A DNA stretch of 64,000 nt, taken from Paenibacillus sp. P25 (lineage in GTDB: Bacteria > Bacillota > Bacilli > Paenibacillales > NBRC-103111). The stretch spans positions 3,286,001-3,350,000 of the forward strand of contig CP085629.1 of the NCBI GenBank assembly GCA_024704175.1, read 5' to 3'. Positions 48,950-60,141 of the stretch are shown here, one piece after another (the stretch's first letter is position 1; every line of letters begins with the position of its first letter). The notes under the pieces are model-generated. The model had not been told where the DNA came from and searched no databases. It saw only the letters and a program-made list of their open reading frames with translations. The position numbers and the translations under genes are program-made.

Positions 48950-49282
48950 ATGAACGCCTCCTGTTTGATCATTCAAATCCGAACATACCACGGCCGGAAT
49001 ATCCCGTGCCAGGGAAAAAACGACTATATCCAAATGGTCGCACTATTGTTAAAAAATCACAAATCGATCGTAAAATTTTGCATGTCAACGGCACGGTCAT
49101 TGGATTATGCTGATTTCAGCAAGCGAGTGTAAGCGTTGTCATTGCTTGCCCTATTCGGTGGAGAAAGGAGGGATCGGACCCGAACAGACCGCAAGCTTCA
49201 ACCGTCGGCTTTGGCGTCATACGACTTCGTCAGACTTCAAGGTTCAACCGGTTCACTTATTTTACTAAAGGAGGCTATCCTG
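48950..49282. other. Divergent regulatory region between exporter leader and lyase gene
   Basis: 333 bases without a convincing gene. Holds the exporter promoter (not resolved), a consensus cre at 49128, and a GAAAGGAGGG stretch (49163-49172) that could be a ribosome-binding site for a short upstream frame but has no good start after it. Confidence 0.45.
49128..49141. promoter_or_regulatory. Catabolite-responsive element (cre), exact consensus
   Basis: TGTAAGCGTTGTCA matches TGWNANCGNTNWCA throughout, 141 bases before the secreted lyase-like gene. Confidence 0.7.
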
Positions 49283-50094
49283 ATGAGAAAAAGCATCCAA
49301 TCCGTAGTAACCGGCCTGGCGCTGGTTTCCGCTTTGGCCGCAGGTACGACCGTATTTGCCGCCACCGTGACCGTGAATTCCGACGGCCCGAATAACGGCA
49401 AGACCGCACTGCAAATCTTCCAGCAGTATTTCGGTTCGGACCCGATCGACGGGCCGACCGATGCCGGCCATCTGTACGAATCGACCTCCACTCAAATTTC
49501 AGGCGGCAATGTATTCGTATTTAAAGCGGGAGACGCATCGGATACGGCCGTGCTCGACGGCAAGCAATACCGACAGGCGGCGCATTGAATTAAAAGCGTA
49601 CAAAAGCTCACCCGATAACGTTACGGCATCCTACGGTCAGACCGTTACTTACAAGTGGCAGTTCCGTGCGATGAGTCCGTATCCGGTGTCGCCTTCGGGC
49701 AATTTCCATCATATCTTTCAGCTGAAGGCCCAAGACGGAGATGACGGCGCCCCTATTCTGACCTTCACGGTGGAAGACGGCTATCTGAAGTTCAGGCACA
49801 GCCCGATCGGCAAGCACGATGGATCAGGTGGAGACGCTCGCCCAGACGGCTTTTTCAAATATCGACGGCCAGTGGGTGGAAGCGACGGTCAAGGTCCAGA
49901 ATACCGATAGCGGGACCCTCAATATGACGCTCAAGAAGCTGGACGGTACAACCTTGATGTCCTACAGCGGAACCAAGGATAATTGGAGAGAGGGAGCCGC
50001 CATCAACCGCCCGAAATGGGGCATTTACCGCAAAATCTACTCCGGCATGCCGGAGGCGAAAATTCAGTTCGCCAATTTCCAGATTACGGAGTAG
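49283..50094 (+). CDS. Secreted polysaccharide lyase-like jelly-roll protein (two frameshifts)
   Basis: About 269 residues. GGAGG precedes the ATG at 49283; signal peptide VVTGLALVSALAAGTTVFAA. The rest is a single beta-sandwich: YDRRRIELKAYKSSPDN, TYKWQFRAMSPYPVSPSGNF, HHIFQLKAQDGDDGAPILTF, GQWVEATVKVQNTDSGTLNM, RPKWGIYRKIY. The pattern fits polysaccharide-lyase/alginate-lyase-like jelly rolls with an RxE substrate strand and a KWGIYR strand, but the exact PL family is uncertain. Breaks near 49577 (CC to C) and 49820. Upstream cre indicates CcpA control. Confidence 0.65.
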
Positions 50095-50112
50095 GCACGG
50101 CCATTTAGGCGG

Positions 50113-50163
50113 CTTCTGAAGCAAAAACAGCCCCCTTCCCGACCGCAATCGAAGGGGCCTTTC
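50113..50163. terminator. Bidirectional terminator between lyase and fucosidase
   Basis: GCCCCCTTCC/GGAAGGGGCC-type stem around GACCGCAATC, with A run on the left and TTT on the right, between converging genes. Confidence 0.6.
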
Positions 50164-50181
50164 ATCGAATGAACATGATTT

Positions 50182-51449
50182 CTATTCGCTCACCGATTCG
50201 TCGAATTCCAGCTTGATCACCATAACGGAATCCGTCAAACGGTTGACTGGGAGCCCCCGGATCCGCAGATACGGCTTCTCCCTCCATGCCCAGGGAACCG
50301 TATCCACCCGGGTTTCCAGCGTCTCTCCGGTGTTCAACAGGGTCGCTTTGCGGGGCAGCACGTCCAGCGGCTTCAGCAGAATGGACGTGCTTTGCGGGTC
50401 CTTATACAGATGGACATACAAGGTGTTCCCCTTCCGGGTAAGCAGCACCTCATCCCTTACCATCCGGCGCGAAGATCCTTCCATCACGATTTCGTCACGG
50501 AACACCATATCCGAAGCCGGCACCGCGCCGTCAAAGGCTTCCCTCACGGTCCGGTACCAGGCGCCGATCCGCTCCAAGGCCTCCACATTCTCCTGCGCAA
50601 TCGTGCCGTCGGGCTTAGGGCCGACGTTCAGCAGATAGTTGCCGCCCATCGCGAGGATTTTATCCATGCTCTGCATAATGAATTGATGGCTGTAATAGTC
50701 CTCGTCTTCCTTGTACCCCCAGCTCTCGCGTCCGAGCGCCTGGCACGCTTCCGTCGGCCTTGTGAAGGCTCCGCCTTCAGGCACATGCCGCTCCGGCGTG
50801 CTGTAATCGCCCCGTCCCGGCCCGCGGTCGTTGATCAGAATGCCCGGCTGCAGCTCCCGGATCATGTCGTTCAAGCTCGGGTCCTCATAGGCCGCCACAT
50901 TGACATCCCAGAAGAACTGGTAAATCGGACCGTAATTCGTGCACAGCTCGCGGACCTGGTTTCTCACGAAGTCGTAATATTTCTCCAGATCCGGCTCGTC
51001 CCCGCCCGCGGTCCGAACATTTCGTGGTGCCGGCCCTGGTTCGGATAATTCGGATGATGCCAATCCGGACAAGAATAATACAAGCTGAGCGGGAAATTCC
51101 GCTGCTTGCAGGCTTCGGCCAGCTCCGCCAATAGATCTTTGCCGTAAGCGGAATGCATTACGTTGTAATCCGTATACCCAGTGTTCCACAGGCAGAAGCC
51201 GTCATGATGCTTCGTCGTGAAGCACAGGTACTGCATGCCTGCCGCCTGTGCCATATCGATCCATTCGTCCGGATAAAACCTCTCCGGGTTGAAGCGGTGG
51301 ATCAGCTGCTCGTACTCCTTGCGCTTCATCTTCCCGCGCCATAAAATCTGCTCATGCCAGGCCGGAATCGCATACAACCCCCAATGGACGAACAAGCCGA
51401 ACCTTCTCTCGAAAAACACATCTCTGGCATCATTAAATTTCGGAATCAC
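50182..51449 (-). CDS. GH29 alpha-L-fucosidase (one frameshift)
   Basis: About 422 residues, cytoplasmic (no signal peptide). GH29 motifs: FERRFGLFVHWGLYAIPAWH, YEQLIHRFNPERFYPDEWID, AAGMQYLCFTTKHHDGFCLW, and the nucleophile strand IYQFFWDVNV; later GGNYLLNVGPKPDGTIAQEN. The break at 51000-51003 (G4, G5 expected) falls between MFGPRAGDEPDLEKY. Starts at a GTG (51449) after GGGAGGGAAC. Releases fucose from alpha-linked oligosaccharides inside the cell. It is the last gene of the ABC transporter cluster at 51609-55203, so that transporter probably imports fucosylated glycans. Confidence 0.9.
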
Positions 51450-51560
51450 TCGGTCGTTCCCTCCCGGCCCTTCGTGTCTCCTTCATCGTACCAAATTGCG
51501 CGAATAACGCCATATACGATCCTCATCTCTATTTGCATAATCCTCATCTGTACGGACCAA

Positions 51561-51600
51561 ACCCTCCAGCCGGCCGCTCGGACCTTGCTGGAGGGCGCCT
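51561..51600 (-). terminator. Hairpin after the binding-protein gene
   Basis: CCCTCCAG/CTGGAGGG stem with an 18-base loop, directly past the stop at 51609. No strong T run, so it may act as a partial terminator or mRNA 3' end. Confidence 0.5.
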
Positions 51601-51608
51601 CCGCCGGC

Positions 51609-53299
51609 CTACTTTTTCTTCTTGAAGTTCGCGTCGTAAGCCTGCTGATAAATTTCCAGATACCGCTTCAGGTTCATGCTGTCGAGATTCTTCACATAAG
51701 AATCCCAGTTCTTGTCGATGTCGGAATCCCCGGTGACGAACCGGGCCATCATTTCTTTGACGTAGTCGAGGATCGTTTTCTCGAGATCCGCAATCTCCGA
51801 AGCCTGCTCCGCCGTAAAGAACACCGGAGGCATGACCTTATCGATCGGCATCTGGTACGGCTCCATCTTCTGCTTCGTCTCGTTGTACAAAATCACTTCC
51901 AGCGGCTGGTCCGGATTGGCCGCCTCGCCCAGCCGGAAATCGCTGGAGCGGTAATTCGGCCCGGTCTGGCTCCAGTTCACATTCTGCACGCCGCCCCAAG
52001 GGGTCAGTCGCTTCCAGATGGCCGGCTTGCCGTTGATGCCGATCTCCCCTTTCTCCGCGTACCGCCATTCCGTCCCTTCCCGGCCGGCATACCAATGCAG
52101 CGTCGTATCCGGCGTGTTGAACAGGAAGTCCGCCAGACGGAAAGCCGCCTCCGGGTTCTTCGCATTCTTGGTAATGATATATTGCCCGTTGGCCACGACG
52201 TACGGATGATACGCCGCATTCTGGAAGCCGTTCGGCCCTTTTAACGGAGGAACCGCTACATACGTCAGCCACCTTCCGCTCTTCGCCCCCAGTGTGGTGA
52301 GAGAGCCCATGTTATGCCCTGAAGAGGCGCCAAGGATGACCGTATCCGGGTTCTCGCCGAGCTGCTTCAGCTGGTTGTTGTCCTGCGTCAAGGCTTGCGG
52401 GTCGATCAGCCCTTCGGCATACAGCTTGCGCAAATATTTCAGCCCTTCCTTCCACTCGGGCTTGTTATAGGGAACCGTAACCTTGCCGTTATCAAGGTAG
52501 AGCTTCTTGTCGCCGTGGTCGTAGATGAAGGCGTTCATCAGGAACGAGTCGATCATCTGCGTCGAGAAGAGATGGCTCGCTCGAGGCTTGAATCGAGCCC
52601 GACAGCGGAATTTCATCCGCTTTGCCGTTGCCGTTCGGGTCTTTGGTTTTGAACGCTTTCAGCACCTCGTAGAATTCATCCGTTGTCGTCGGCATTTTCA
52701 GCCCAAGCTTATCCAGCCAAGGCTTATGGATCCACATCCGCCGCTGGTACATGCAGTGGTAGCATTCGTTGACCTGCGGCAGTGCATAGATTTTGCCGTC
52801 CGGCGCGGTGATCAGGTCCTTGTAGAACGAGTTCGCTTCAAACATCTTCTTCATTTCCACACCGTATTTCTCGATCAGATCGTTCAGTGGCAGAAAGACG
52901 CCTTGGTCGCCGTTGATCATCATCTGCGTCGGCGAGACGCCGAAGCCCATAATGACGTCCGGATAGTCGCCGCTCGACAGGACGAGGTTTAACTTCTCCG
53001 TAGCCGATTTCTCCGGCGCGACCTCCCATTCGATATGGATGTTCGTCTTCTCCTCCAACCATTTCGTAAATTCGTTGGTGGCGAAATCCTCCACCGTCGA
53101 TGTGCCTTTCACCAGCACCTTGATGGTCGTTTTTTCACTCGTGATCGGAAGCTGGCCGGCCGGTGTCACCGCCGTTTTACCGCTGCTCCCGCCGCTGTCC
53201 TGCCCCCGCTCCCTGCCGGATCCTTCCCCGAACAGCCGCTTAATGCCAGACCCAGGCCCAACACGGCCGACAGCACGATGCCTGCAATTCTTTTCAAAC
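51609..53299 (-). CDS. ABC transporter substrate-binding lipoprotein of the fucosidase locus (two frameshifts)
   Basis: About 560 residues. TTG start at 53299 (MKRIAGIVLSAVLGLG) after GGGAGGGG; lipobox LALSGC. Large LplA-type protein: STVEDFATNEFTKWLEEKTN, QGVFLPLNDLIEKYGVEMKK, GKIYALPQVNECYHCMYQRR, MWIHKPWLDKLGLKMPTTTD, FLFNTPDTTLHWYAGREGTE, and end RYLEIYQQAYDANFKKKK. Breaks: 53203-53207 (G5, G6 expected) in the linker after the lipobox, and near 52570. Downstream of two permeases and upstream of GH29 on the same strand. Confidence 0.88.
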
Positions 53300-53322
53300 G
53301 AACCCCTCCCTGTGTATGAGCG

Positions 53323-54218
53323 TTATCCCTTTAAAGAGCCGATCATAACCCCTTTGACAAAATACTTCTGCACGAACGGATAGACGATCATCAGCGGTCC
53401 CGTCGCGACGATAATGAGCGAATATTTCAGCAGCTCCCTAAGCCCCTCTTTCCTCGCCGCCTCTTGAACGTCGGCCAGCATGTTCATGTCCACGTCGTTC
53501 TGTACGAGAATATCTCTTAACACCAGCTGCAGAGGGAACAGGTTCTGGCTTTTCAAATAAATCAGCGCGTTGAAAAAGGAGTTCCAATGCCCCACGGCAT
53601 AAAACAGCGTAATCACCGCGATGATCGGGCCGGAGAGCGGAAGCACAATCCGCAGCACGAATTGAAAATCCGCGCACCCGTCCAGCTGGGACGCTTCCAG
53701 CGACTCGTCGGGAATCGTCGTCTGGAAATACGTCCGGGTAATGATCATATTCCAGACGCCAAGCGCTCCGGGCAGCAGCATCGACCAGGTCGAATTGAGC
53801 GCCCGAGATCCTTGACGACGAGATAGGTCGGGATGAGTCCCCCGGAGAACATCATTGTGAATACGAAGAGGAACATGAACACATTTTTCCCGTAAAAGTC
53901 TTTCCTGGACAAAGGATATGCCGCCAGAATCGTCATGACCACGTTAATCAGGGTCCCGGCTACGGTGTAATACAGGGAATTCAAGAAGCCGCTTACGATC
54001 AGCTTATGCTTGAACACCGCCGTATACCCGTCCAGCGTCGGGTCGACGGGCCACAGCCAGACCCTGCCGGAAATCACCGCCTCGGAGCTGCTGATCGAAG
54101 CGCTTACAATATAAATCAGCGGGTACAGAATGATTACCAGAAACAGCGACAGGATCAAGTAATTGATCGCCGTAAACAGCCGGTCGCTGCTCGTTTCTTT
54201 GATCGCGGGATGCTCCAT
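53323..54218 (-). CDS. ABC sugar transporter permease, YtcP/LplC type (one frameshift)
   Basis: About 298 residues, six helices, MalG-like. Start MEHPAIKETSSDRLFTAINY at 54218. GGLIPTYLVVKDLG, EAA loop EASQLDGCADFQFVLRIVLP, and C-terminus QKYFVKGVMIGSLKG. The break at 53802-53804 (G3, G4 expected) lies in KDLGALNSTWSMLLPGALG. Sits 16 bases after the other permease. Confidence 0.86.
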
Positions 54219-54234
54219 GGTGTCCTCCTTTCCG

Positions 54235-55203
54235 TTACCATAAGCTGGCCTGCTTCGTCTTCTGCGCGATTTTGTTTACGGCCACCAGAAGAATCAGGTT
54301 CACCACCGATTTGAACAGGCCGATCGCGGAGGAATAGGAATAGTTCATCGCCTGCGAAGCGAGGCCCACTTTGTACACGTAAGTATCGATGATTTCGGAG
54401 GTGCGGATGTTGAGCGGATTTTGCATCAGCAGCACCTTCTCGAAACCGATGTCGAGCATCTGGCCCGTGTTCATAATCAGCATGATGATCGCAATCGGCA
54501 TAATGCCGGGCAGATCGATGTGCAGCATCCGCTGCACCTTGTTCGCGCCGTCGACCACGGCCGCTTCATGCAGGGAAGGGTCGATGCCGGTGAGCGCCGC
54601 CAAATAAATGATGCAGGAAAATCCGACGTTCTGCCAGATGCCGGACCAGACATAGATCGATTTGAAATATTCGGGCTTGCCCATAAAGCTCACCGTCTCA
54701 AAGCCCAGCGACCGGATGGCCGTATTGACGATGCCGTTGCGCGGGTCCAGCATTTCCAGGATGATGCCGACCATGACCACCACAGAGATAAAATGGGGAG
54801 CGTAGGTAATCATCTGCACGGACTGCTTGAAAAATTTATTTCTCACATAGTTCAAGCTGAGCGCCAGCATAATCGGGAACGGGAAGCCCGCCACCAGATT
54901 GTACACACTCAGTACGATCGTATTGCCGAGCAGCCTCCAGAACTCGTAGGAATGGAAGAACCGTTCGAAATGCTTGAACCCGACCCACTCGCTCCCCCAT
55001 ACGCCTTTCGTTACAATAAAGTTTTTAAAGGCGATTTGGGCCCCGTACATCGGCAGGTATTTGAAGATCAGAATATAGATGACGGGCAGCGCGATCAGCA
55101 CGTAGAGTCGCCACACCTTGCGGATCTTATGAAGCGGCGTTCGGGTATTCACCTTCACGCTTACACTAGTCCGGATGTCCGCTGCTTTTTTAAGCGCTTC
55201 CAA
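54235..55203 (-). CDS. ABC sugar transporter permease, YteP/LplB type
   Basis: Intact, 322 residues. TTG start at 55203 (MEALKKAADIRTSVSVKVNT) after GAGGGGG. MalF-like: LYVLIALPVIYILIFKYLPM, EAA loop LHEAAVVDGANKVQRMLHID, tail AVNKIAQKTKQASLW. First gene of the permease-permease-binding protein-fucosidase unit. Confidence 0.9.
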   Translation of the reverse strand: MEALKKAADIRTSVSVKVNTRTPLHKIRKVWRLYVLIALPVIYILIFKYLPMYGAQIAFKNFIVTKGVWGSEWVGFKHFERFFHSYEFWRLLGNTIVLSVYNLVAGFPFPIMLALSLNYVRNKFFKQSVQMITYAPHFISVVVMVGIILEMLDPRNGIVNTAIRSLGFETVSFMGKPEYFKSIYVWSGIWQNVGFSCIIYLAALTGIDPSLHEAAVVDGANKVQRMLHIDLPGIMPIAIIMLIMNTGQMLDIGFEKVLLMQNPLNIRTSEIIDTYVYKVGLASQAMNYSYSSAIGLFKSVVNLILLVAVNKIAQKTKQASLW

Positions 55204-55266
55204 AATTTCACCCCCTCTTGCAAGATAACCCCAAGATAACCGAGCCTGCAGTCCGGTGTAAATGTG

Positions 55267-55293
55267 AAAGCCTGCAGACGGATGTGCAGGCCT
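55267..55293 (-). terminator. Hairpin after the AraC sensor-regulator gene
   Basis: AAGCCTGCA/TGCAGGCCTT stem with loop GACGGATG; lies between the regulator's stop (55350) and the permease start (55203). No long T run on either strand. Confidence 0.5.
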
Positions 55294-55349
55294 TCAGAAA
55301 TGGCGATGTGCATTTGCGTGCGGGATGTGCACGAGTTAAGAATACGCTT

Positions 55350-57704
55350 TCAAATGGCCTTGGAACGGCGGAATTCCGAGGTGCTGATGCCGTTGATCCG
55401 CTTGAACGCCCGGCAGAAGGTATTGGAGGAGCTGTAGCCGACCCGCTCCGCGATTTCGTACACCGGCAGATTCGTCTTCGCCAGAAGCTCCTTGGCTTTG
55501 GACATTCGCAGGTCTTCCAAATAATCGGAGAAGTTGACGCCGGTCTGCTCTTTGAAGAATTGGGACAAATACCCTTTCGAAATATTCATCCGGTCGGCCA
55601 CGGAATCAAGGCACAGATCGGCCTGCGGGAACGCCTCGTGCAGCAGTTCGACGATGTCCTCCAGCGACCGTACGTTCTGGCTCTTCTTATGCTCGCTCAC
55701 GAAGCCGCATACCTGTCTGTAAACGGAGGCCAGCGACCGGTAATTGCTTTGCAGTCCGTCGTACGAGGCCATATCGCCGGAGAACGGCTTGATCTGCTCC
55801 AGCGCCCTGCCTTCATCCATGCCGACTTGGGGAAGCAGCTTCACAACCGTTCCCCACATCTCGTTCATGAACAGCCGGAGCATCGGCACCGATAGGCGCC
55901 GCTCCTCGAAGTTGATGCGGTGCAGCTCTTCCAGAAGTGCGGTTACCGCCGCCTCTTCACCCGCTTTCACCAGATTGCTCATCCGGAGCTCCAGATCGGC
56001 GGGATAATAATATCCGCTGCTTTCTTTCGGCGACTCGTCAAACCGCATCACTCCGCTTTGACTGCGCCAAAGCAAATATTCGAGCGCCCGCCTCGCTTCC
56101 TCATAGGAGCGCGATATGTTCAGCAGGTTCTCATGGATGCTGCCGATCCCGAAGCTCGTCGCCAGATTCAGACGGGCCTGGATCGTATCGCCGATCCGCC
56201 GGATCAGTTCCGCGAGGTATGCCGTACGCCCCTCCGGATCTTCGGGACCGAAGGCGAACAGAAGAGCGATCTGATCCTCGGCCACATCATGAAAGTGTAC
56301 GGAGCCGTGCGTGATTTCGCTCAAGATGTCTTTCACCATGACGCGCCTCACATCCAGCTCCTCCAGTGCATGCCGGTCCAGACCGCTGTCGTACCCGCGC
56401 AATTGAAGAACGGCCGCCGCAAAATGGTTGCCCTGCGCCTCGATCCCCACATGCTGCAGCAGCGTCGGGATGTCCCTGGGCGAGACATATTCCCCTTCAG
56501 CGACCTTTCGAAAAGTGCGGCCTGCAGCAGCGGTGCCTGCTTCTCCATCTTCTCCTGCATTTCGCGGTTCTTATCGATCAGCTGGGAGACGGCTTCCCGG
56601 ATGAAACGGTAGGCGTCCGCGCCGGAATGGTGTTCTCCTCCGGTACGCTCGGCGATCGTTTCCATAATGCCTCGGAGCGGACGGCTGTTGCGGTAGGCAA
56701 TGAGATAAGCGATGACGAGCCCGAGTGTAAGAAAGATGAATGCCATCGTAAACGTAATTTTTTTAATATAAAGCACTTTTTCCAGCACTACGTGCGCCGG
56801 CTGCGCCACCAGGTAGGTCCAGCCGTTGTATTGGGAGGTCGTATAGGTGACCATCATCTTCCGCCCCCCGATATCCTGCAGGTCGCTTCCCTGTTTGCCC
56901 GGCAATGCACTCCGGTCTACCCGGTAGGCGGGCGCGATCCGGGCCTTCTCCGTTTCCGGCGGGGCCGGCTCGCTGCGGCACGGAAGGAATCGAGCTCACG
57001 ATGTCGCCGTTCTCGTTCAGGATATACACCCAGCCTCCGCCGGTAAGGTCGAGCCCCCGGAGCAGCTTCTGGATTTCCCGGTTATCGACGGTAATGGCCA
57101 CCGCCCCTTGAGGCATGCCGGGAAACCCCAGCGATTGAATATAAGTGAGCAGCGAGTAGGGGATTCCCCCTACAGTCACATCCTGGGCCGGAAGAATTTT
57201 TCGCTGGTAGTAGGCGTCGGTGAACAAGCTCTTCCACTGCTCCGCATCCATGCCCGCATAACGGAATTGCTTATGGAAATCGGAGAGCTTGTATGTGGAG
57301 CTCTCCGCCAGCACCAGGTCGCTGTTCTTGAACACGACAAAGTAATTGAATATAAAGTTATTCGACAGACTGTAGTTGTAAATGCTTTTGCGGGTCTCCA
57401 GAATGCGATATGTGTTTGCTCCTTCGAACGGATCCTTAATGTTCTGGAACTGCATGATTCTGGAATCGCTTACAAGCTGCGTCGCGATCGAATTCATTTC
57501 CGAGAAACGCCGGTCCAATTGGTCCTTGCTCTGCTGCAGAATGTTCAAGTTGGCCGCCGTCACTTCCTTCTCGAACTCCTGCAGCGTTTGATTATAGATC
57601 ACCCAGCCGACAAGAAGCGGCAGCAGCAGGAAGAGCATATTCGGAATCAGCAAACGAAGAAACACTCCATGGCCGCCAGGGCGGCTGCGCCTTATCTTCC
57701 ACAT
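55350..57704 (-). CDS. Membrane-bound AraC-family sensor-regulator, YesS-like (two frameshifts)
   Basis: About 784 residues. Two membrane segments (LLIPNMLFLLLPLLVGWVIY; ITFTMAFIFLTLGLVIAYLI) enclose an extracytoplasmic Cache-like sensor. A cytoplasmic linker is followed by a C-terminal AraC domain (LCLDSVADRMNISKGYLSQF, VYEIAERVGYSSSNTFCRAF). Breaks near 56965 and at 56492-56495 (G4, G5 expected; SLKGEYVSPRDIPTLLQHV). It lies just upstream of the fucosidase ABC operon on the same strand and most likely activates it in response to its sugar. Confidence 0.86.
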
Positions 57705-57789
57705 TACTTATTCCCCCAAGCGCCGAAACTTTCTTTCATTGTAAGCGACTTGGTAGGAGCAAACAACGGGAAATAACGTCGAAGCCTGA

Positions 57790-57840
57790 CGGAAAAAGGA
57801 GCCGCCCCAAGTCCCGAAGGACTTGAAACAGCTCCCGGAG
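57790..57840. terminator. Hairpin region between YteA and AraC sensor genes
   Basis: GGAGC..AGTCC/GGACT..GCTCC nested stem. Weak T context; possibly part of the AraC promoter leader. Nothing else is seen in 57705-57975. Confidence 0.35.
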
Positions 57841-57975
57841 GCCGCCCGCTACGGGATCAGCAGATTGGTTAACTGCAGTGTCCCAGCGTTTGCGTCGGGT
57901 CCGGATTCCACACACAACCTTTAGCCCTGAACCGGATCGCTATTCCATCGTCCCTTCTACCCAGCATTCCGGCGA

Positions 57976-58715
57976 TTATCTCCCCTTGGCTTCAGCTTCG
58001 CGTTCCACCTCGTCCGCCAGCCGTTCGCCTTCCTCCCGCTCCACGTAATCCCGGTAGCGCTTCGTCTGCTGCACATGACGCTGCTTGCCCTGCATATCGT
58101 TGCCGGCAAAGCCTTCCACCTCTTCCACTTGGCCCGTGCGGTCAACCTTGTCCGAAGACAAACGGTCGTAACCGTCTGCATCCCGCTGCACCGCCATCGC
58201 GGGGCTGTCGGAATTGCCGTAGCTTTCCACCGTATTCCACGCGTCCGCATCGTCGAACCGCCCTGCACCCCGGCGCCGGTTCTCCCCGCCCCCGTGGGAG
58301 GCGGCGTCATGACCTGCTCTTCCACAGGCCGGCCCGGCGCCGCCTCGCCGCGCCGGGCCTCGTCCGCGTGGCGGGTACAGTAAGGCGAATAGGGAACGGC
58401 TTGCAGCCGTTCGAACGGAATCGGCTTGCCGCAGACCGCGCATGTGCCGTATTCGCCGCTTTGCATGCGGGCGAGCGCGGCACCGATCTGCTCCAGTTCC
58501 TCTTCGAGGTTCCGGTCCACGGCCTGGTCACGGCTGCGCTCGAACGTTTCCGTGCCGATATCCGCCGGATGGTTATCGTAAGAAGACAGCTCCCCGGTCG
58601 AATCCAGAAGCGATTCATCGTCCTCCTCCTGCGCAAAATGCGCCTCCAGCTCCCTTTTCTCCTCCAAGAGTTTATCCTTCAGCTCTTTCAGCCGCGTATC
58701 GGTCAAATGAGACAT
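57976..58715 (-). CDS. yteA: YteA-family TraR/DksA-type zinc-finger protein (one frameshift)
   Basis: About 246 residues, length as in YteA. N-terminal coiled coil (LKELKDKLLEEKRELEAHFA), then DksA/TraR features: NHPADIGTETFERSRDQAVD, and the zinc-finger CAVCGKPIPFERL with YCTRH (C-x2-C and C-x2-H). The C-terminal half (AWNTVESYGNSDSPAMAVQ through RYRDYVEREEGERLADEVER) follows the break at 58284-58287 (G4, G5 expected). Sporeforming Firmicutes commonly carry it; function is not established. Confidence 0.88.
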
Positions 58716-58863
58716 TGGGGTATCCTCCTTCCCACAGTGGAACGTCCCTATGCCAGGATAGGACGCTGTCTAGTTCCTTACCCGGTATCCGGGCAACTTG
58801 ACGCAGGCTTGGCTTGGGAAGCCGGCGGTCTGCCGGGCTTCGTTCCCCGCCTTAGGAAAAGCC

Positions 58864-59702
58864 TTATTTCGCCATCCCGAACGTTCGTTCGGCATTCTGG
58901 CGAAGCTCAGCCAGATGCGACCAAGGCTCCCCTCGCCCAGATAAGTAAACGAATAAACGCCGCGGAAGCCCTGATCGATGCACAGCTGCAGGCGACGGTT
59001 GAAATCGTCCGTATCGATTCCGCCTTCTTTCTTCAGATCGGGCTTGGCGTGCACCGTCTCGGCGTAAGGCAGGACGCGGGCCAGCTGCGCATGCTTGTCC
59101 TTCCCGAAATTGCCGAAGTCCGCCGTAAACCCGATCCGGCCGCCGCACAGGTCAAGGAATTGCAAGCGACTGTCCGCTGTGGAAAGCGACTTGCCGAGAT
59201 TCTCGGTGACGACGCGAATCCCGGCCTGAGCGGCATAAGCCTCCAGCCGCAGCATCGCTTCGGCCGAACGCCGGAGCGCCGCCTCGTCTGCCGGCTCCGC
59301 ATCGCCGCCCCGGATTCGCACGCGCTTCGCACCCGCCTGGGCCGCCGTATCGATCCAGCCCTTGCACCAGGCGAAATCCGCCTCACGCCGGACTTCATCC
59401 GCAGCCGACAAGTCGCCGTAATCGATCAGAAGCGACGTCAGCGTTACGCCGGATGCGGCGAAAGCACCGCGCAGATCGTTCAAGTACAGCTCCGTGCGCT
59501 CGGGAAACTGCGCATAGCTGACCTCCGCCGCCGTAAAACCCTGCTCCCTTAATCTCGCCGGAAGCTCCAGCGGCGGGAACATTACCGGCCGGTCCTCCAT
59601 CGTAATGACCGGCTCTCTGCGCGCTTCGTCCCACTGCGCCTCTCTCAGCGGCCCCAGGTATTGCTCCAGGCTCCAGGTGTTGACGGATTTGATCATCATC
59701 AT
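58864..59702 (-). CDS. Sugar phosphate isomerase/epimerase (AP endonuclease 2 fold), one frameshift
   Basis: About 279 residues. TIM-barrel IolE/xylose-isomerase-like: SVNTWSLEQYLGPLREAQWD, GFTAAEVSYAQFPERTELYL, GAKRVRIRGGDAEP, AGIRVVTENLGKSLST (metal Glu), IGFTADFGNFG (metal Asp), HAKPDLKKEGGIDTDDFNRR (metal His). The break at 58929-58932 (G4, G5 expected) restores GEGEPWSHLAELRQNAERTF and a stop at 58864. GGGAGG before the start. Substrate unknown. Confidence 0.82.
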
Positions 59703-59873
59703 AGCAATCCCTCCCTTGCTGTCCTATTCTTACTTAACCGCCGGGGAGGAAGCCATTCAGCGTGATGTTAAAAAGACGCTACATTTGCGACGCTAATAGC
59801 CGCTTTCCGGCTCAATTGGACTATCGAACATAAGAACGGAGCAATGAAAAGATTCCCCGGAAGTTGAAAAGTA

Positions 59874-59916
59874 AAATGCAGCCCGCATCCCAACGGATAC
59901 GAGCTGCATTTTTTAG
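59874..59916. terminator. Bidirectional-looking terminator
   Basis: AAATGCAGC/GCTGCATTTTTT outer stem with an inner ATCC/GGAT, A run left and T run right. It lies past the small gene ending at 59962 (minus) and upstream of the epimerase gene. Confidence 0.7.
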
Positions 59917-59961
59917 CTTTTGGCTCATGCGATCAATTCTTGGAAACCCTATTTTTTAAAT

Positions 59962-60141
59962 TTAGCGTTTAATTACAGCAACGATTTTATTAATGGGTAC
60001 AAATATTCTTGTCCCCAACAATGTTTTGAGTACGACTACTCCTTTATTCACTTTTATGACCCTACCGCCTATTTCTTCCGCTGAAACCGTTTTAAGAACA
60101 ACGAATTTCCCGCGAGAACGATTCAAAATGTGAACAATCAT
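59962..60141 (-). CDS. 59-residue Sm-like small protein
   Basis: ATG at 60141 after GGAGGGGAGGGA; 59 codons. MIVHILNRSRGKFVVLKTVS then AEEIGGRVIKVNKGVVVLKT and LLGTRIFVPINKIVAVIKR, strongly alternating hydrophobic residues as in an Sm/OB-like beta barrel, basic overall. Its ATG overlaps the TGA of the 52-codon frame upstream (ATGA), so the two are translationally coupled. I do not recognise a named family. It may bind RNA, an inference from fold pattern and charge. Confidence 0.6.
   Translation of the reverse strand: MIVHILNRSRGKFVVLKTVSAEEIGGRVIKVNKGVVVLKTLLGTRIFVPINKIVAVIKR

Noticed and set aside
11086..58932. Programmed ribosomal frameshifting as the cause of the split genes
   Set aside because: The breaks occur at unrelated sites without a shared slippery heptamer or downstream structure, need both gains and losses of a base, and affect unrelated families.
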